Below the pieces are notes generated by a model that worked only from the letters and a program-made list of their open reading frames with translations, was not told where the DNA came from and did no database searches. From contig CALHAQ010000022.1 of assembly GCA_937931775.1 (NCBI GenBank), positions 1 to 24,859 on the forward strand: DNA of 24,859 nucleotides, written 5' to 3'. The DNA comes from an uncultured Candidatus Altimarinota bacterium. GTDB lineage: Bacteria > Patescibacteriota > Gracilibacteria > BD1-5 > UBA6164. The translations under genes were made by a program, and so were the position numbers. Below, in pieces: positions 1 to 9,002 of this stretch; positions within the stretch are counted from its first letter, which is position 1; the number at the start of each line of letters is the position of its first letter.

Positions 1-67
1 AATATAAGTCTATAGGAAATGAAGTTTTATGTAAATAGAAAATAACTCTTTGAAATAAATAATAAAG

Positions 68-98
68 AAGTCAAACAATGTTTTGACTTTTTATTTTT
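68..98 (+). terminator. Rho-independent terminator of an upstream gene
   Basis: An 8-bp stem (AAGTCAAA at 68-75, TTTGACTT at 82-89) with a 6-nt loop is followed by a T-rich run to about 98. It would end a plus-strand gene lying to the left; no coding region can be supported in bases 1-67. Confidence 0.6.
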
Positions 99-125
99 GA
101 AAGTTATATTTATGTAAAATACAGT
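97..125 (+). promoter_or_regulatory. Possible promoter of the prephenate-dehydratase-like pair
   Basis: TTGAAA (97-102) and TACAGT (120-125) are 17 nt apart; TATGAT at 129-134 is an alternative -10. In such AT-rich DNA chance matches are common, so this is weak. It lies 33 nt before the first start codon. Confidence 0.3.
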
Positions 126-157
126 CTGTATGATACACTAATTAAACTTTTGTCTCG

Positions 158-1405
158 ATGCTAAATACATCAAATATTAATTCATTAACAGTTCATTCAG
201 ATATATCTTTTGATGATATACTTGATTTTACCAGCCTGGAAGAATTTCAAGAATTTACAGCTCCACCAGTAAATCCTAATTTTCATATTCATGCACTTTG
301 ATGACTAGGAACATATTCATCTATTGTTGCATACAGGGTTGGACAAATGATCTCGGATGCTCAAGATGACTTTAAAAGTCGTAAAACTACAAATGATAAA
401 GAATCTTTCATCCAACCACAAGTAATTTTTCGTGATACAAATATTCAAACTATTAATCAAAAATTTAATGCATCATCTGTAGGTGTAATCCCGATCGCTA
501 ATACTTTTTGAAATATTGTCCGTCAATTAATGTGAGCCCTTTTAAATCAAGAAAAACAAGGAAGAGAACTCCATGTGTTATGATTTACTGCCTTAGATAT
601 TCATCACAGACTTGCATGTAAAGCAGGAACAAGAAACATAAAGAAGAAGTCTATACATACTCACCCTCAAGCTCATGATCAATGTATTAAAAGTCTGATT
701 CAAAAATGATGTGTAGAAACAATAGAGGTTAAAGAAGGTAAAAAACATCTAGAAGCTTGAGAGGCTATGATATGCAAGGCAAAGGACTGGAAGGACTATC
801 AAGATAAATGATATTTAGTTCTCCATCGTTCTTTTCAAGATGAGGAAAGAAAACAAGATAAATACACTATTTTTACCTGTGAATCCTGAAAAGATGTAAA
901 AATCAGAAAAGTTTTCTGAACTACTGAGGCTATCGAACAATGTAGAGGAAATATTATTTCTGTTTTTGATACAATAAAGCGAATTCCAGAAGACTCTACA
1001 AATAGTCATATTCCACATCTGCAAGACGATCAAGCAGTAATATGTTCTCGAGAGTCAGCAATTCTTTCTGGTTTAGAGTTTATAGATGATGGTCTTTTTG
1101 GCCCAGAGGAAAATGAAACACTTTTTATGGTACTGTGAGAATGAGATAATGTAAGAAATACTCCATGACTTATAAAGTGACTCTCACATAATAGAAAAAT
1201 TTTAATATTTCCATATGGAGACAAGAAAACCAGGCAAGATGTAACAAGAATTTTAGACAAGGAAGGTATAAGATTAGATTTTTCAAGGAAGGAAGCATAT
1301 AGACCAGGAATAAAAGTTTTTTCTTGAATCACTAAATCTCATATACCTCCTCATATTAAGAAAAAAATTTCTCAGGATACAAATGTTAAAATAACAGTAA
1401 TGTAA
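158..1405 (+). CDS. Divergent prephenate-dehydratase-like protein, copy A
   Basis: A 415-residue protein when TGA is read as Gly; ATG start, TAA stop. The prephenate dehydratase (PheA) fold can be traced. A GxxGTxS-like N-terminal strand is at 48-55 (GGLGTYSS), the IPIxN segment at 111-115, the HTHPQAHDQC helix at 167-176 (family: YSHPQALAQC), and a TLF tripeptide at 321-323 where the family has the catalytic TRF. The Thr is kept and the Arg is lost. About 85 residues (204-290) are inserted relative to ordinary PDTs, and an ACT-like stretch follows from about 330. No aromatic-pathway gene lies nearby. It forms an operon with copy B, 17 nt downstream. The homology is my reading of motifs. The reaction is unknown: it may be a true dehydratase, a prephenate decarboxylase-like enzyme (bacilysin-type BacA proteins belong to this superfamily) or a ligand-binding regulator. 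Confidence 0.6.
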
Positions 1406-1422
1406 ATCAGTAAAATAAATTT

Positions 1423-2406
1423 ATGACAAACACATCAACCATAGGATTTCTATGACCTGAAAAACAAACTTGGGGTTGGGCTACAGCTAAAGAAATAATT
1501 CATCAATTACAGATTGATTGTAAAATGGTAGCAGAACCAAGTCAACCTCAGTTATTGTTAGATATCTTAAAGTGAACTTCTGAACATGCTGCTGCTGTAA
1601 TTGCTTACAGTAATAACCTTGGTCCTGAGGGGGTTACAGATATACTGAGAAATATTACTAAATTTACAAGAACGGATACAGGCTGAAAACAAAGATTAGA
1701 TCCCAATCAAGTAATTGCTTTTGCTCAAACAAGTATAAAACAATGCTTAATAGGAGTTCCAGGTGCAGACATTTCTAATATTTCAACATTATATGCACAT
1801 AAAGAGTCACGTAATCAGACAAACTCATGGGCTGATAATCACCTAAGAGAAGGGTATGAAGTAATAGTATCTGACTCTAATGGAGCTGCTGTAAATGATG
1901 CATTAGCTGGAAAAGACCCTACAATCGCTGCGATTGGACCTGCTTTTGCTGTAGAAGATAAGAATTACGTTCTTAGGAAGGGGATTGATAATAATTCGAA
2001 TAGTGAGACAAGTTTTGCTCTTATAAGGAATCCAAATAAAGAACTTATAGTTCCTAGGAGGCATCGTCATAATGGTGATTTTTGCACACGAATATATGGA
2101 AAGATTGATCCTCTTCATGGAGGACAAGTACTTTTCCCTGCTGCAATTGCTGCTCATGGCTTTATTCCATACTCTCAGCGTACAACAAATTCTCCTGCAA
2201 GTTGAATGTCGGTGAAAGGAGAAGATATAGTATCTGATTCAGAAGAAAAACTAGATAGATTAATCAAAAATATGCAAGAGTGATACCCTAGTTTAAAACT
2301 TACTATAGAAAGTGATGATTTTGAGACAGTAACTATGCAATGAATGAGAGGTGGAGTTCCAGAGTTTAATCATCTCTGACCAGCCCCACTTATATATGTA
2401 CGATAG
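1423..2406 (+). CDS. Divergent prephenate-dehydratase-like protein, copy B
   Basis: A 327-residue protein, ATG start and TAG stop, TGA read as Gly. It is closer to canonical prephenate dehydratase than copy A: IGFLGPEKQTW at 7-17 (family IAYLGPEGTFS), a YSNNLGPEG segment at 62-70 (family IENSxEG), TLYAHKESRNQ at 122-132 (family VYSHPQALAQC), an AAIGPAFA segment at 169-176, and ETSFALI at 195-201 in place of NTTRFLVI. The catalytic Thr is present (T196) but the substrate-binding Arg of TRF is Ser. Residues about 222-300 resemble an ACT regulatory domain (DPLHGGQVLFPA). It follows copy A by 17 nt. The two proteins look like ancient paralogues with different ACT-like tails, so they may form a hetero-oligomer. 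Confidence is good for the fold and low for the reaction. Confidence 0.68.
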
Positions 2407-2424
2407 TTATAGTTTAATAACTAT
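2403..2424. terminator. Hairpin between convergent genes
   Basis: A perfect 8-bp AT-rich inverted repeat (2403-2410 and 2417-2424, loop 2411-2416) spans the stop codon of the plus-strand gene (2404-2406) and that of the minus-strand gene (2414-2416), which are 7 nt apart. It is GC-poor and lacks a good T-run, so termination is only a guess. Confidence 0.3.
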
Positions 2425-4006
2425 TACTAAGAACTATCTGAATAATCTTTGCGTACTTTTCGATAAATTCATTTTCAAATACTTCGAGTTTCTTGTCAGA
2501 TTTTGCGTAGAGAGAGAGACTTCCAATGAGTTCTCAGTTTGATTTGAGGGGAATAAGTAGAAGAGAACTCAGACCATTCTTTCGAGCGAGAGAGATAGAC
2601 TGATAGAGAAGCTCTTTGTTTATATCCATGATTTTGAGAGGTCCTCCACTATGGAAGGCTTTTTTTGCGAGAGAATTATTATATTTAATCACACTTTTTC
2701 CTTCCCATCATTCACTAAATCAGAAATTTGATACGAGTTTGAGTTTTTTACTTTTTTTATCATAGAGCCTGAGAGCACATGCATCTACTCTTGTGAGCAT
2801 GATGACAGATGTCACGATAAAATCTCCAATACTTTTTGTATCATAGTGGTAGGTTTCAGAGATCTCTAAAAGATCAAATATATAATCAGATTGTCTCTTT
2901 ATAACCCCAATACTTTGATATACTTCTCTGATTTTTTTATATTTTGATTCTATCTCTTCTTCTATTTTTCTATGATCAGTAATATCTCGACATATGAGGA
3001 GATAAGAAATAATATTCTTCTTTTTTTCATCGAGAATAGGAGTTTGGGTCATAGATATATCAAGCTTATTTTTGTTTTTATGAGAACCTTTTAACTCATA
3101 TTTATTAATACCATCTGAGTCCTCGATGATACTCTTTACATCCTTTTTCGAAAATATAAGATTGATATTTTTGTTAATTGCTTCATCGTGTTTCATTCCA
3201 AAAATCATTTGTGTTCCTTTGTTCCAGAAGGTTATTTTCCCCTCTGTGTCACATATGATGATTCCATCTGTTGAAAATTGTACGGCATTATAGAGTACTT
3301 TTTCATTTTCTTCCTTGGCCTTCATTTCTCTTAGATCTGTCATTATTCCGATAGTTCCTCCTCCTGGAATAGGTGTTCCATTGAGATTTACTGGAATAGC
3401 ATTTCCAAGTTTCGTAACAATAGTAATATCATAGTTTGAGCTTTTTCATTTTTTTCTCTCCCGCTCGTTCACATGTTTTACTTTTTTCTGACTTGCTTCA
3501 TCGAGAAAATTATTTGCTGGTTTTCCTACTATCTCACTACTTTTCATCCCTAGGAGATTACAGAGTTTTGGATTTGCGTAGGTTGCATTTTCATCAGCAT
3601 CTGTCATACACACAGCCTCATCCATATGCTCGATAAGATTTCTATAGATTTGTTCCTGCCTGTCTATTCTTCTCATATCTGTCATGATACCTATAGTTCC
3701 TCCTTCTGGGAGAGGAGTTCCGTTGAGTGTTACAGGTATTCGCTGCTTAGACTTTGATATAAGAGTGATAGCATAACTTGAGCTTTGTCCTTCTTGTCTT
3801 TCCGTTGCATCTATTTGTTCTACAAGTCGTTTACTTTTTGGTCCTAAAAAATTTACTGCAGGTTTTCCGATAATCTCAGATTCATCTTTTTCTAGGAGTT
3901 CACAGAGCTTAGGATTTGCGTATATAGCAATACCATTTTCGTCAGTCATACATACAGCTTCGGCCATATGTTGCATGAGTCGGCTATATATTGCATGGTT
4001 CATCAT
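2414..4006 (-). CDS. PAS-PAS-PAS-GAF sensor protein without output domain
   Basis: A 530-residue protein read through TGA-Gly codons, ATG at 4006 and TAA at 2416-2414. PAS1 (about 10-110) and PAS2 (about 120-225) are a visible tandem duplication: both have AVCMTD, YANPKLC, GKPA and GTIGIMTD motifs. PAS3 (about 232-340) has GIIICDTEGKITFWNKG and ends in RDITDHRK, as PAS domains before a linker often do. A helix of about 40 residues leads into a C-terminal GAF domain (about 385-530). No histidine kinase, GGDEF, EAL or DNA-binding domain follows; the protein ends with the GAF helix. It starts 9 nt after the Rel gene stop on the same strand, so the two are almost certainly co-transcribed and may share a signal. 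The ligands are unknown. No membrane segment is visible, so it is probably cytoplasmic. Confidence 0.8.
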
Positions 4007-4015
4007 AATTTCTTT

Positions 4016-5086
4016 TTACGTAGTTATAATTTCAATAGAATCAAAGTTTCTCATAGTATAGTTCATCTGCTGTTTGTGATCGTTTACTAGAGCATAGCGA
4101 GCCTTTTTTGGGAGACTACTATGTATTTTATGAGCAAAATCTCTTGCAGTACTTCCTCGAAGGAGTCTGAGAATATCTCATCCTGGAGTCAGACAGTATA
4201 CATATGGACTCTTTATAATAGAATGAGAAACTTGCTCCATATGAGAGAGAAGCTTTTTTTCTTTTTCTGTGACCATAGTCGATGATTTATCTCTTGCATA
4301 GAGAAAGTGAGCTGCAATACCAGATTCAGCAATTTCATCCATTGCTTTCGTTCGGATTTGTACTTCTATCGCTATGTCTAAATCATCGAGAACTCATAGT
4401 AGCCCTGTATGGAGTGACTGATACCCGTTAATTTTGGGAATGCTCACATAGTCTTTATATCTTTGAGGGAGTGGAATAAACTGATCATGAAGCACTCAGA
4501 GTACATCAAAACAGCTTTCACTTTTTCAGCTGGTGATGATACGAAAGGCAAATATATCTCCAAGGGTGAATACATTTTTTATCTTTTTCTTCTGACATTT
4601 TTTATGGATAGAAAGTATATTTTTATACCTTCCTTTAAATTCTACTTTTATTCATTGCTGCTGGAGTTTAGTAGCAAATATATTTCGAATCTTTTCAATT
4701 ATTTTCTCTGATTTTTTTTGATAGATTTCTAACTGCTTTGAAAGCTTTTTGTATTCCTCTGGATCAGTAATACTAAAACACAGATCATCAAGCTCAAGTT
4801 TATCCTCATAGAGACCAAATCTCTCACAGAGAAATGAAAATACATAGAGATATCTTCGAGCGAGTCTCTTTCTTCGAGGGTTTTCTAAGTCTGCAAGTTC
4901 ACTTTTGATCTTACGCACTACAGATATAAATTTTTCAGGATCTAGGGCAAATTCATTGAGGAAATACTCAGTGAGCAGGGCATTGTTTTGTTTACTGCGG
5001 TTCATACTGTAGAGCAGATGCATCACATCAGATGTATCTTGCCTACTTCCATTACTCGTATGTTGATTGTAGTATTCCAAATGCAA
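4016..5086 (-). CDS. rel: RelA/SpoT-type (p)ppGpp synthetase with TGS domain
   Basis: A 356-residue protein from a TTG start at 5086; an ATG at 5023 is the alternative and gives 335 residues. It transfers pyrophosphate from ATP to GDP/GTP to make the stringent-response alarmone. The synthetase domain (about 145-262) shows RYKNILSIHKK at 153-163, DIFAFRI at 177-183, QRYKDYVSIPKINGYQSLHT at 208-227 and the catalytic EVQIRT at 241-246. A TGS domain (about 294-356) starts YVYCLTPGGD. Only the C-terminal half of the HD hydrolase region remains (about 25-130); the metal-binding H...HD residues are absent, so hydrolase activity is not expected. The C-terminal ACT/zinc-finger part of long Rel proteins is also missing (usual length about 700 residues). 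The PAS/GAF sensor gene follows directly. Several Gly residues, including that in INGYQ's neighbourhood, are read normally; others are TGA. Confidence 0.85.
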
Positions 5087-5141
5087 AACATAAAAAAATA
5101 TACCCTATATACTAGATATTTTCTCAGAAAAATCAAGCATT

Positions 5142-5172
5142 AAAAAAACTCTTTTAACGTGGTAAAAGAGTT
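5142..5172 (-). terminator. Strong Rho-independent terminator
   Basis: A perfect 10-bp stem (AACTCTTTTA 5147-5156, TAAAAGAGTT 5163-5172, loop ACGTGG). On the minus strand it is followed by a run of seven T (5148-5142). It ends transcripts arriving from the GC-rich cassette before the rel gene. Its AT-rich style matches the other terminators in the window, so it is probably native. Confidence 0.85.
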
Positions 5173-5187
5173 GAAAATTTAAACGCA

Positions 5188-5248
5188 AAAGCACCCGACT
5201 AAAAAGCCGGGTACCTTCAATAATGTTACCCGCTGCGAAACGGGTGGA
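5188..5248 (-). terminator. Two GC-rich hairpins after the cassette ORF
   Basis: On the minus strand, 3' of the cassette ORF, ACCCG-N8-CGGGT (within about 5226-5245) is followed by ACCCGGC-TTTTTA-GTCGGGT (within about 5192-5212) and then GCTTTTGCGTTT. These stems are far richer in GC than the native terminators and look like part of the transferred unit. Confidence 0.6.
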
Positions 5249-5280
5249 GCAACCGGAGTTGCTCTATGCGTTCACGCGGA

Positions 5281-5712
5281 TTAACCTTCGAAACGACCAT
5301 GCTGCTGACGACCGCGACCGCGGGCATCAACTTTGTGAACATGACGGAAGGACTTCTGGCCACCGGTTTGGAAATCGTCGCGACCCTGGAAATGGCTCTG
5401 AGCAACATTGGCAACGCGATGAGTTTGAACACCACCGGAAATCAGCGATTCGTGACCGATAATGCCGGCTGTCGCAGCTGTGCTTGCCATACCATTGAAC
5501 GTAGCATCTTCGCCGTTTTCGAAAGCAGCCATGCGTGCAGAACTCGTTGGGTCATCCGTGGTTGAGCCAGAGGCACGTTCCATGAAATTTCCCGGACCAA
5601 CACCAGCAAGCACAGTTGTACGGCTTTCAAATACACGCCCGATATCAGCAGCAGCAGAGGCAGCGAATGATGTCGCGTGCAGCGACAAAGTAGTCATCAG
5701 TTTTTTCAACAT
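5281..5712 (-). CDS. GC-rich foreign gene: small secreted protein, unrecoded
   Basis: A 143-codon ORF from ATG (5712) to TAA. AAGGAG lies about 7 nt before the ATG, one of the best Shine-Dalgarno sequences in the window. The N-terminus MLKKLMTTLSLHATSFAASA looks like a signal peptide with possible cleavage near residue 20-22. The mature part is rich in Gly, Ala, Ser and His and ends in an RGRGR-type basic tail. I do not recognise the family. Codon use is strikingly different from the neighbours: Arg is CGT/CGC rather than AGA, Gly is almost always GGT/GGC and never TGA although about 20 glycines occur, and Phe is mostly TTC. This resembles highly expressed genes of gammaproteobacteria. Promoter, leader and terminators of the same character surround it. 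It may be recent transfer from a host or prey bacterium, or an assembly chimera. Other open frames in this GC-rich stretch have no start signals and are less likely. Confidence 0.6.
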   Translation of the reverse strand: MLKKLMTTLSLHATSFAASAAADIGRVFESRTTVLAGVGPGNFMERASGSTTDDPTSSARMAAFENGEDATFNGMASTAATAGIIGHESLISGGVQTHRVANVAQSHFQGRDDFQTGGQKSFRHVHKVDARGRGRQQHGRFEG

Positions 5713-5736
5713 AAGGATTCTCCTTCAAGATTAAAC

Positions 5737-5808
5737 TCCACAGACATAGTCTGGAAGCATCCCCACCTGGGGACTTAGTACAGACATGTTGAAGTGCCTG
5801 TGTCTACT
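5737..5808 (-). promoter_or_regulatory. Structured 5' leader of the GC-rich gene
   Basis: Three consecutive hairpins lie between promoter and ORF: ACAGACA/TGCCTGT (5780-5786 with 5795-5801, one G-T pair), TCCCC-ACCT-GGGGA (5760-5773) and CAGAC-ATA-GTCTG (5741-5753). Such a leader could stabilise the mRNA or control translation; no known riboswitch is recognised. Confidence 0.5.
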
Positions 5809-5836
5809 AATCTACGAAAAGCTTACATCTTGTCAA
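5809..5836 (-). promoter_or_regulatory. Sigma70-like promoter of the GC-rich gene
   Basis: On the minus strand TTGACA (5836-5831), a 16-nt spacer and TAGATT (5814-5809). The -35 box is a perfect consensus and overlaps the -35 box of the divergent recQ promoter. Confidence 0.55.
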
Positions 5837-5857
5837 ATCTTTTCTATATACTATAAA
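5830..5857 (+). promoter_or_regulatory. Probable recQ promoter
   Basis: TTGTCA (5830-5835), a 16-nt spacer and TATAAA (5852-5857). It lies about 90 nt before the recQ ATG and shares its -35 bases with the minus-strand promoter of the GC-rich gene. Confidence 0.5.
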
Positions 5858-5946
5858 ATATATTAATTATTTGTGAAGTATTTAATGCTCTTAAAATAGC
5901 GAATAATGGGCTTGAAAAAAATAGAGAAAAAAGTACTCTGAGTGAT

Positions 5947-8235
5947 ATGGAAAAACAATTGCAACACATACTGCAGCAGCAATTCTGACTCGAGAGCTTT
6001 CGTGATGGGCAAGAGGAAATTATTAGCTCTATTTGCGAGGGAAATGATACTCTGGTATTCATGCCGACTGGATGAGGGAAGTCTCTGACATATCAGTTGC
6101 CCGGAATGGTGAGAGAGGGGATAGCTATTGTTGTCTCTCCCCTTATCTCCCTCATGAAAGATCAAGTAGATGCTCTGAGAGAGCTCTGAGTCCGGTCTGA
6201 GCTTATAAACTCTACTCTTTCGTGAGCTGAGCGATCAGAGATTATGCATGAGCTGAGATATTATGATAGCAGTGATAGTGAGGCTATAAAATTTCTCTAT
6301 ATAGCTCCTGAACGTCTCAATTCTAGTGAATTCATGGGGATTCTCAAAACAGTGAAAATAGCTCTCGTGGCTATAGATGAAGCGCATTGTATCTCTCAGT
6401 GGGGGCATGATTTTCGTCCGAGCTATATGAAAATAAAAGGTTTTATAGAGGGGCTGAAACTATGATGAGAGTTTCCAGTAGTCGGACTCACGGCAACCGC
6501 AACTCCAAAAGTGCGAGTAGATATTGTAGAGCGACTCTGACTGTGAAAACATGAGAGCTTCATAACTGGATTTGATCGAAAAAATATTATATTAGTTGTG
6601 AGAGAGGTCTCTGAGAAATCTGAAAAACAAGCAAAAACTCTAGAAATAATTAATAAAACTCCTGGAACGGGGATTATTTATTGCTCGAGTCGAAAACATG
6701 TCATTGAACTCAGTGAATATCTGATATCTAAATGAGTAAAAACAGGGGTATACAAGTGAGATCTATCTGCAGATGTTAGAGAGCAGGAACAAAATAAATT
6801 TATGAATGATGAGTATAAAGTGATGGTTGCTACCAATGCGTTTGGTATGTGAATCGATAAGAAAGATATCAGATTTGTAGTACATTATAATCTCCCAGGA
6901 AGTATTGAGAATTACTATCAAGAAGTATGAAGAGCAGGTCGTGACGGGAAGATGAGTTATGGTATCGTACTTGCCAGCTATGGAGATACGAAAATTCAAG
7001 AGTTTTTTATTGATAATACCTATCCAGAAAAAAAACAGGTATTAGACTTTTATGACTACTTATATAAAGAGTTTAAACTCTGAGAATGAAAGGCTCATAG
7101 AGTTGCAAAGACGTATTATGCTATGGCATCTGAGTCAGGAGTAGGAACTGACATGATAGTCGGAGCTATTATAAAAATACTCGAAAAGTATAATATTCTG
7201 CGCAGAGGACTCGAGGCAAGCGATAATGAATCAGATTTTCGTGGGAGAGGACTCACACTCCTGCAAGAAAAAAGACAACACGCACATATACTCATAGATT
7301 GGAAACGTCAGGACCTTCTCAAAGATGAATCATATTTCAAACTGGAACAAATTAAGAGGTTATTATTTTATCCTGGATGTCGCAAGAAATTTATTCTTGA
7401 ATACTTTGGAGATGAAGAGGACCTAAAAAACCTACAAGCAAATTGTAAACTCTGTGATTATTGTCTCGAATCTGGGAATGTTTCTGATGAAGATAAAAAG
7501 AAATTTCTTCCAAGTAGCAGCTACGCAGTTGTGCTGGAAACGGTAAAAAAATACAATGAAAAATTTGGTATTTCTCTTCTTGCAAAAGTGTTGAATGGGA
7601 GTAGTGAAGCTAGAATATCTCAATGGCATCTCGATGATTATGACCATTATGGGGTATTTTCTGATATGACGCTAGATATGGTTACGGCCTTGTTTGAAGC
7701 GCTGCTCATGGAGGATTTTTTATTCAAGACAGATGGTAAATACCCATGTATTTGAATTACAGAGTATGGGTGAGCTGCACTCTATAAAAATGTACACATA
7801 ACGCAAAATATAGTAGATCTCAACTCCTACGTGATGCAGAAAGTAAAAAACTCTACGAAAAAAGGATGAAAAACGGTATCAAAAATCCCAGGAAAAAAGT
7901 CCCCCAAAAGACAAACGTACCAAGATACACTTATTTTATACAATCAAGATAAGAGTGTCAGTGATATATCCAAAGAGCGTGGACTCTGAGTGCAAACTAT
8001 CGAGGGACATATTACTCACTTATACCTACAAGGAGAAATATCTCTTATGAAAATAATAGGTATGGTAGATCTCACAAAAGCAAAGGCCATAAAATCTGTT
8101 TTAGAGTCAGATACCATTTTAGAAAATATAGAGCTTCGTCCCATAAAAGATAAGTTAGAAGAGCAGGGAAATAAAGATATTAGCTATTTTGAAATTAAAC
8201 TGGCTCTTGCTATGATAGAAAAAGGAGATTTATAA
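5947..8235 (+). CDS. recQ: ATP-dependent DNA helicase RecQ
   Basis: A 762-residue protein with TGA read as Gly: a 3'-5' helicase acting at stalled forks and in recombination repair. The Walker A motif PTGGGKS is at 40-46, with Gly43 encoded by TGA. DEAH is at 144-147, followed by the RecQ-specific QWGHDFRP at 151-158, TATATP, and the motif VI region with a QEVGRAGRDG-type loop. The zinc-binding module is visible in the second half (YPGCRKK, then CKLCDYC), followed by the winged-helix RQC region. The C-terminus carries an HTH-like segment (SDISKERGLGVQTIEGHI), as in many bacterial RecQ proteins, rather than a clear HRDC domain. ATG 5947 is the first in-frame ATG; the upstream stop is at 5854. 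yaaA follows by 10 nt, so the two are probably co-transcribed. Confidence 0.95.
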
Positions 8236-8245
8236 AAAATAACAT

Positions 8246-8926
8246 ATGAAACTACTATTTTTACTTCCTCCATCAGAGGGAAAAAATTCTTGATGAAATC
8301 CTGGAAAGGCTGACCTGAGTTTTGATTTTGTATTGCCCCTTGATATAGCAAGCAGCGCAACTCAAAAAGATCTTAAATGCGCTGGAAAAAGATATCAGCA
8401 GGGTATAGAGCTCAATCAAGACTTAGAAAAATCTATGCTTCTAGCAGCAATCTCTCGCTATAGCTGAGTTATGTATAATGCTATAGATTATGAGAGAATG
8501 TGAGAGTGAGCAAGAAAGTATTTTGAAGAGAATTTTCTGATGCTTTCAGGTATGTACGGCTTACTCAGACCGCGAGATATTATAGGAAATTACAAACTCC
8601 CGATTGAAACAAAATGACTCTATAAATTTTGGTGAGACCAGATTAGCACAAGTTTGAATAAGCTTGAAGCTGATTATATTATAGATATGCTTCCTGGATC
8701 ATATACTAAGATGGTGAATTGGAAGCTTATAGATTCTCAGATTATAAGAATAAATTTCTTGCATAACAAAGGCTGAGAACTCAAGAAGATTTCACACGGA
8801 GTGAAGAAAATAAAAGGAGAATATATAAAAAATATCTGTGAAATAGGAATAAATAACATAGAAAAACTTCCTGGAGAAAAGGTGCAAATCTCAGAAAATG
8901 AGTATCATATTAATATCATTTCATAA
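8246..8926 (+). CDS. yaaA: YaaA family (UPF0246) peroxide-stress protein
   Basis: A 226-residue protein, ATG to TAA, slightly shorter than the usual 250 or so. The family signature is clear: LLPPSEGKN at 6-14 followed by a glycine-rich turn made by two TGA codons, then YSGVMYNAIDY, LSGMYGLLRP and a KLPIETKGLYKFW-type segment. In E. coli YaaA lowers free iron during hydrogen peroxide stress, and structural work shows a DNA-binding fold. Lying 10 nt after recQ, it suggests a shared transcript for DNA damage and oxidative stress. The exact biochemical role in this organism is inferred from the family. Confidence 0.88.
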
Positions 8927-9002
8927 AAACCGTATAGTGAAAAAACTCAAGAAATATATCTGAAAAATAAGAAAAAAGCTTCTCACACCATTGAGCTCAA
9001 AG

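Noticed and set aside
1903..2157. Minus-strand ORF inside prephenate-dehydratase-like copy B
   Set aside because: It is an antisense shadow; the plus frame has the family motifs throughout.
2720..4006. Two separate proteins or a pseudogene with internal stops (3446-4006 and 2720-3343)
   Set aside because: Both pieces are in the same frame and are separated only by TGA codons; read as Gly they give one continuous PAS-PAS-PAS-GAF protein ending at TAA 2416-2414.
5223..5734. Several other open frames on both strands of the GC-rich island
   Set aside because: They are long because of composition; none has a Shine-Dalgarno site, signal peptide and promoter together as the 5712-5281 frame does, and their codon use is less regular.
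5885..5947. Earlier recQ start at ATG 5885
   Set aside because: That ATG is in another frame and meets TAG after four codons.
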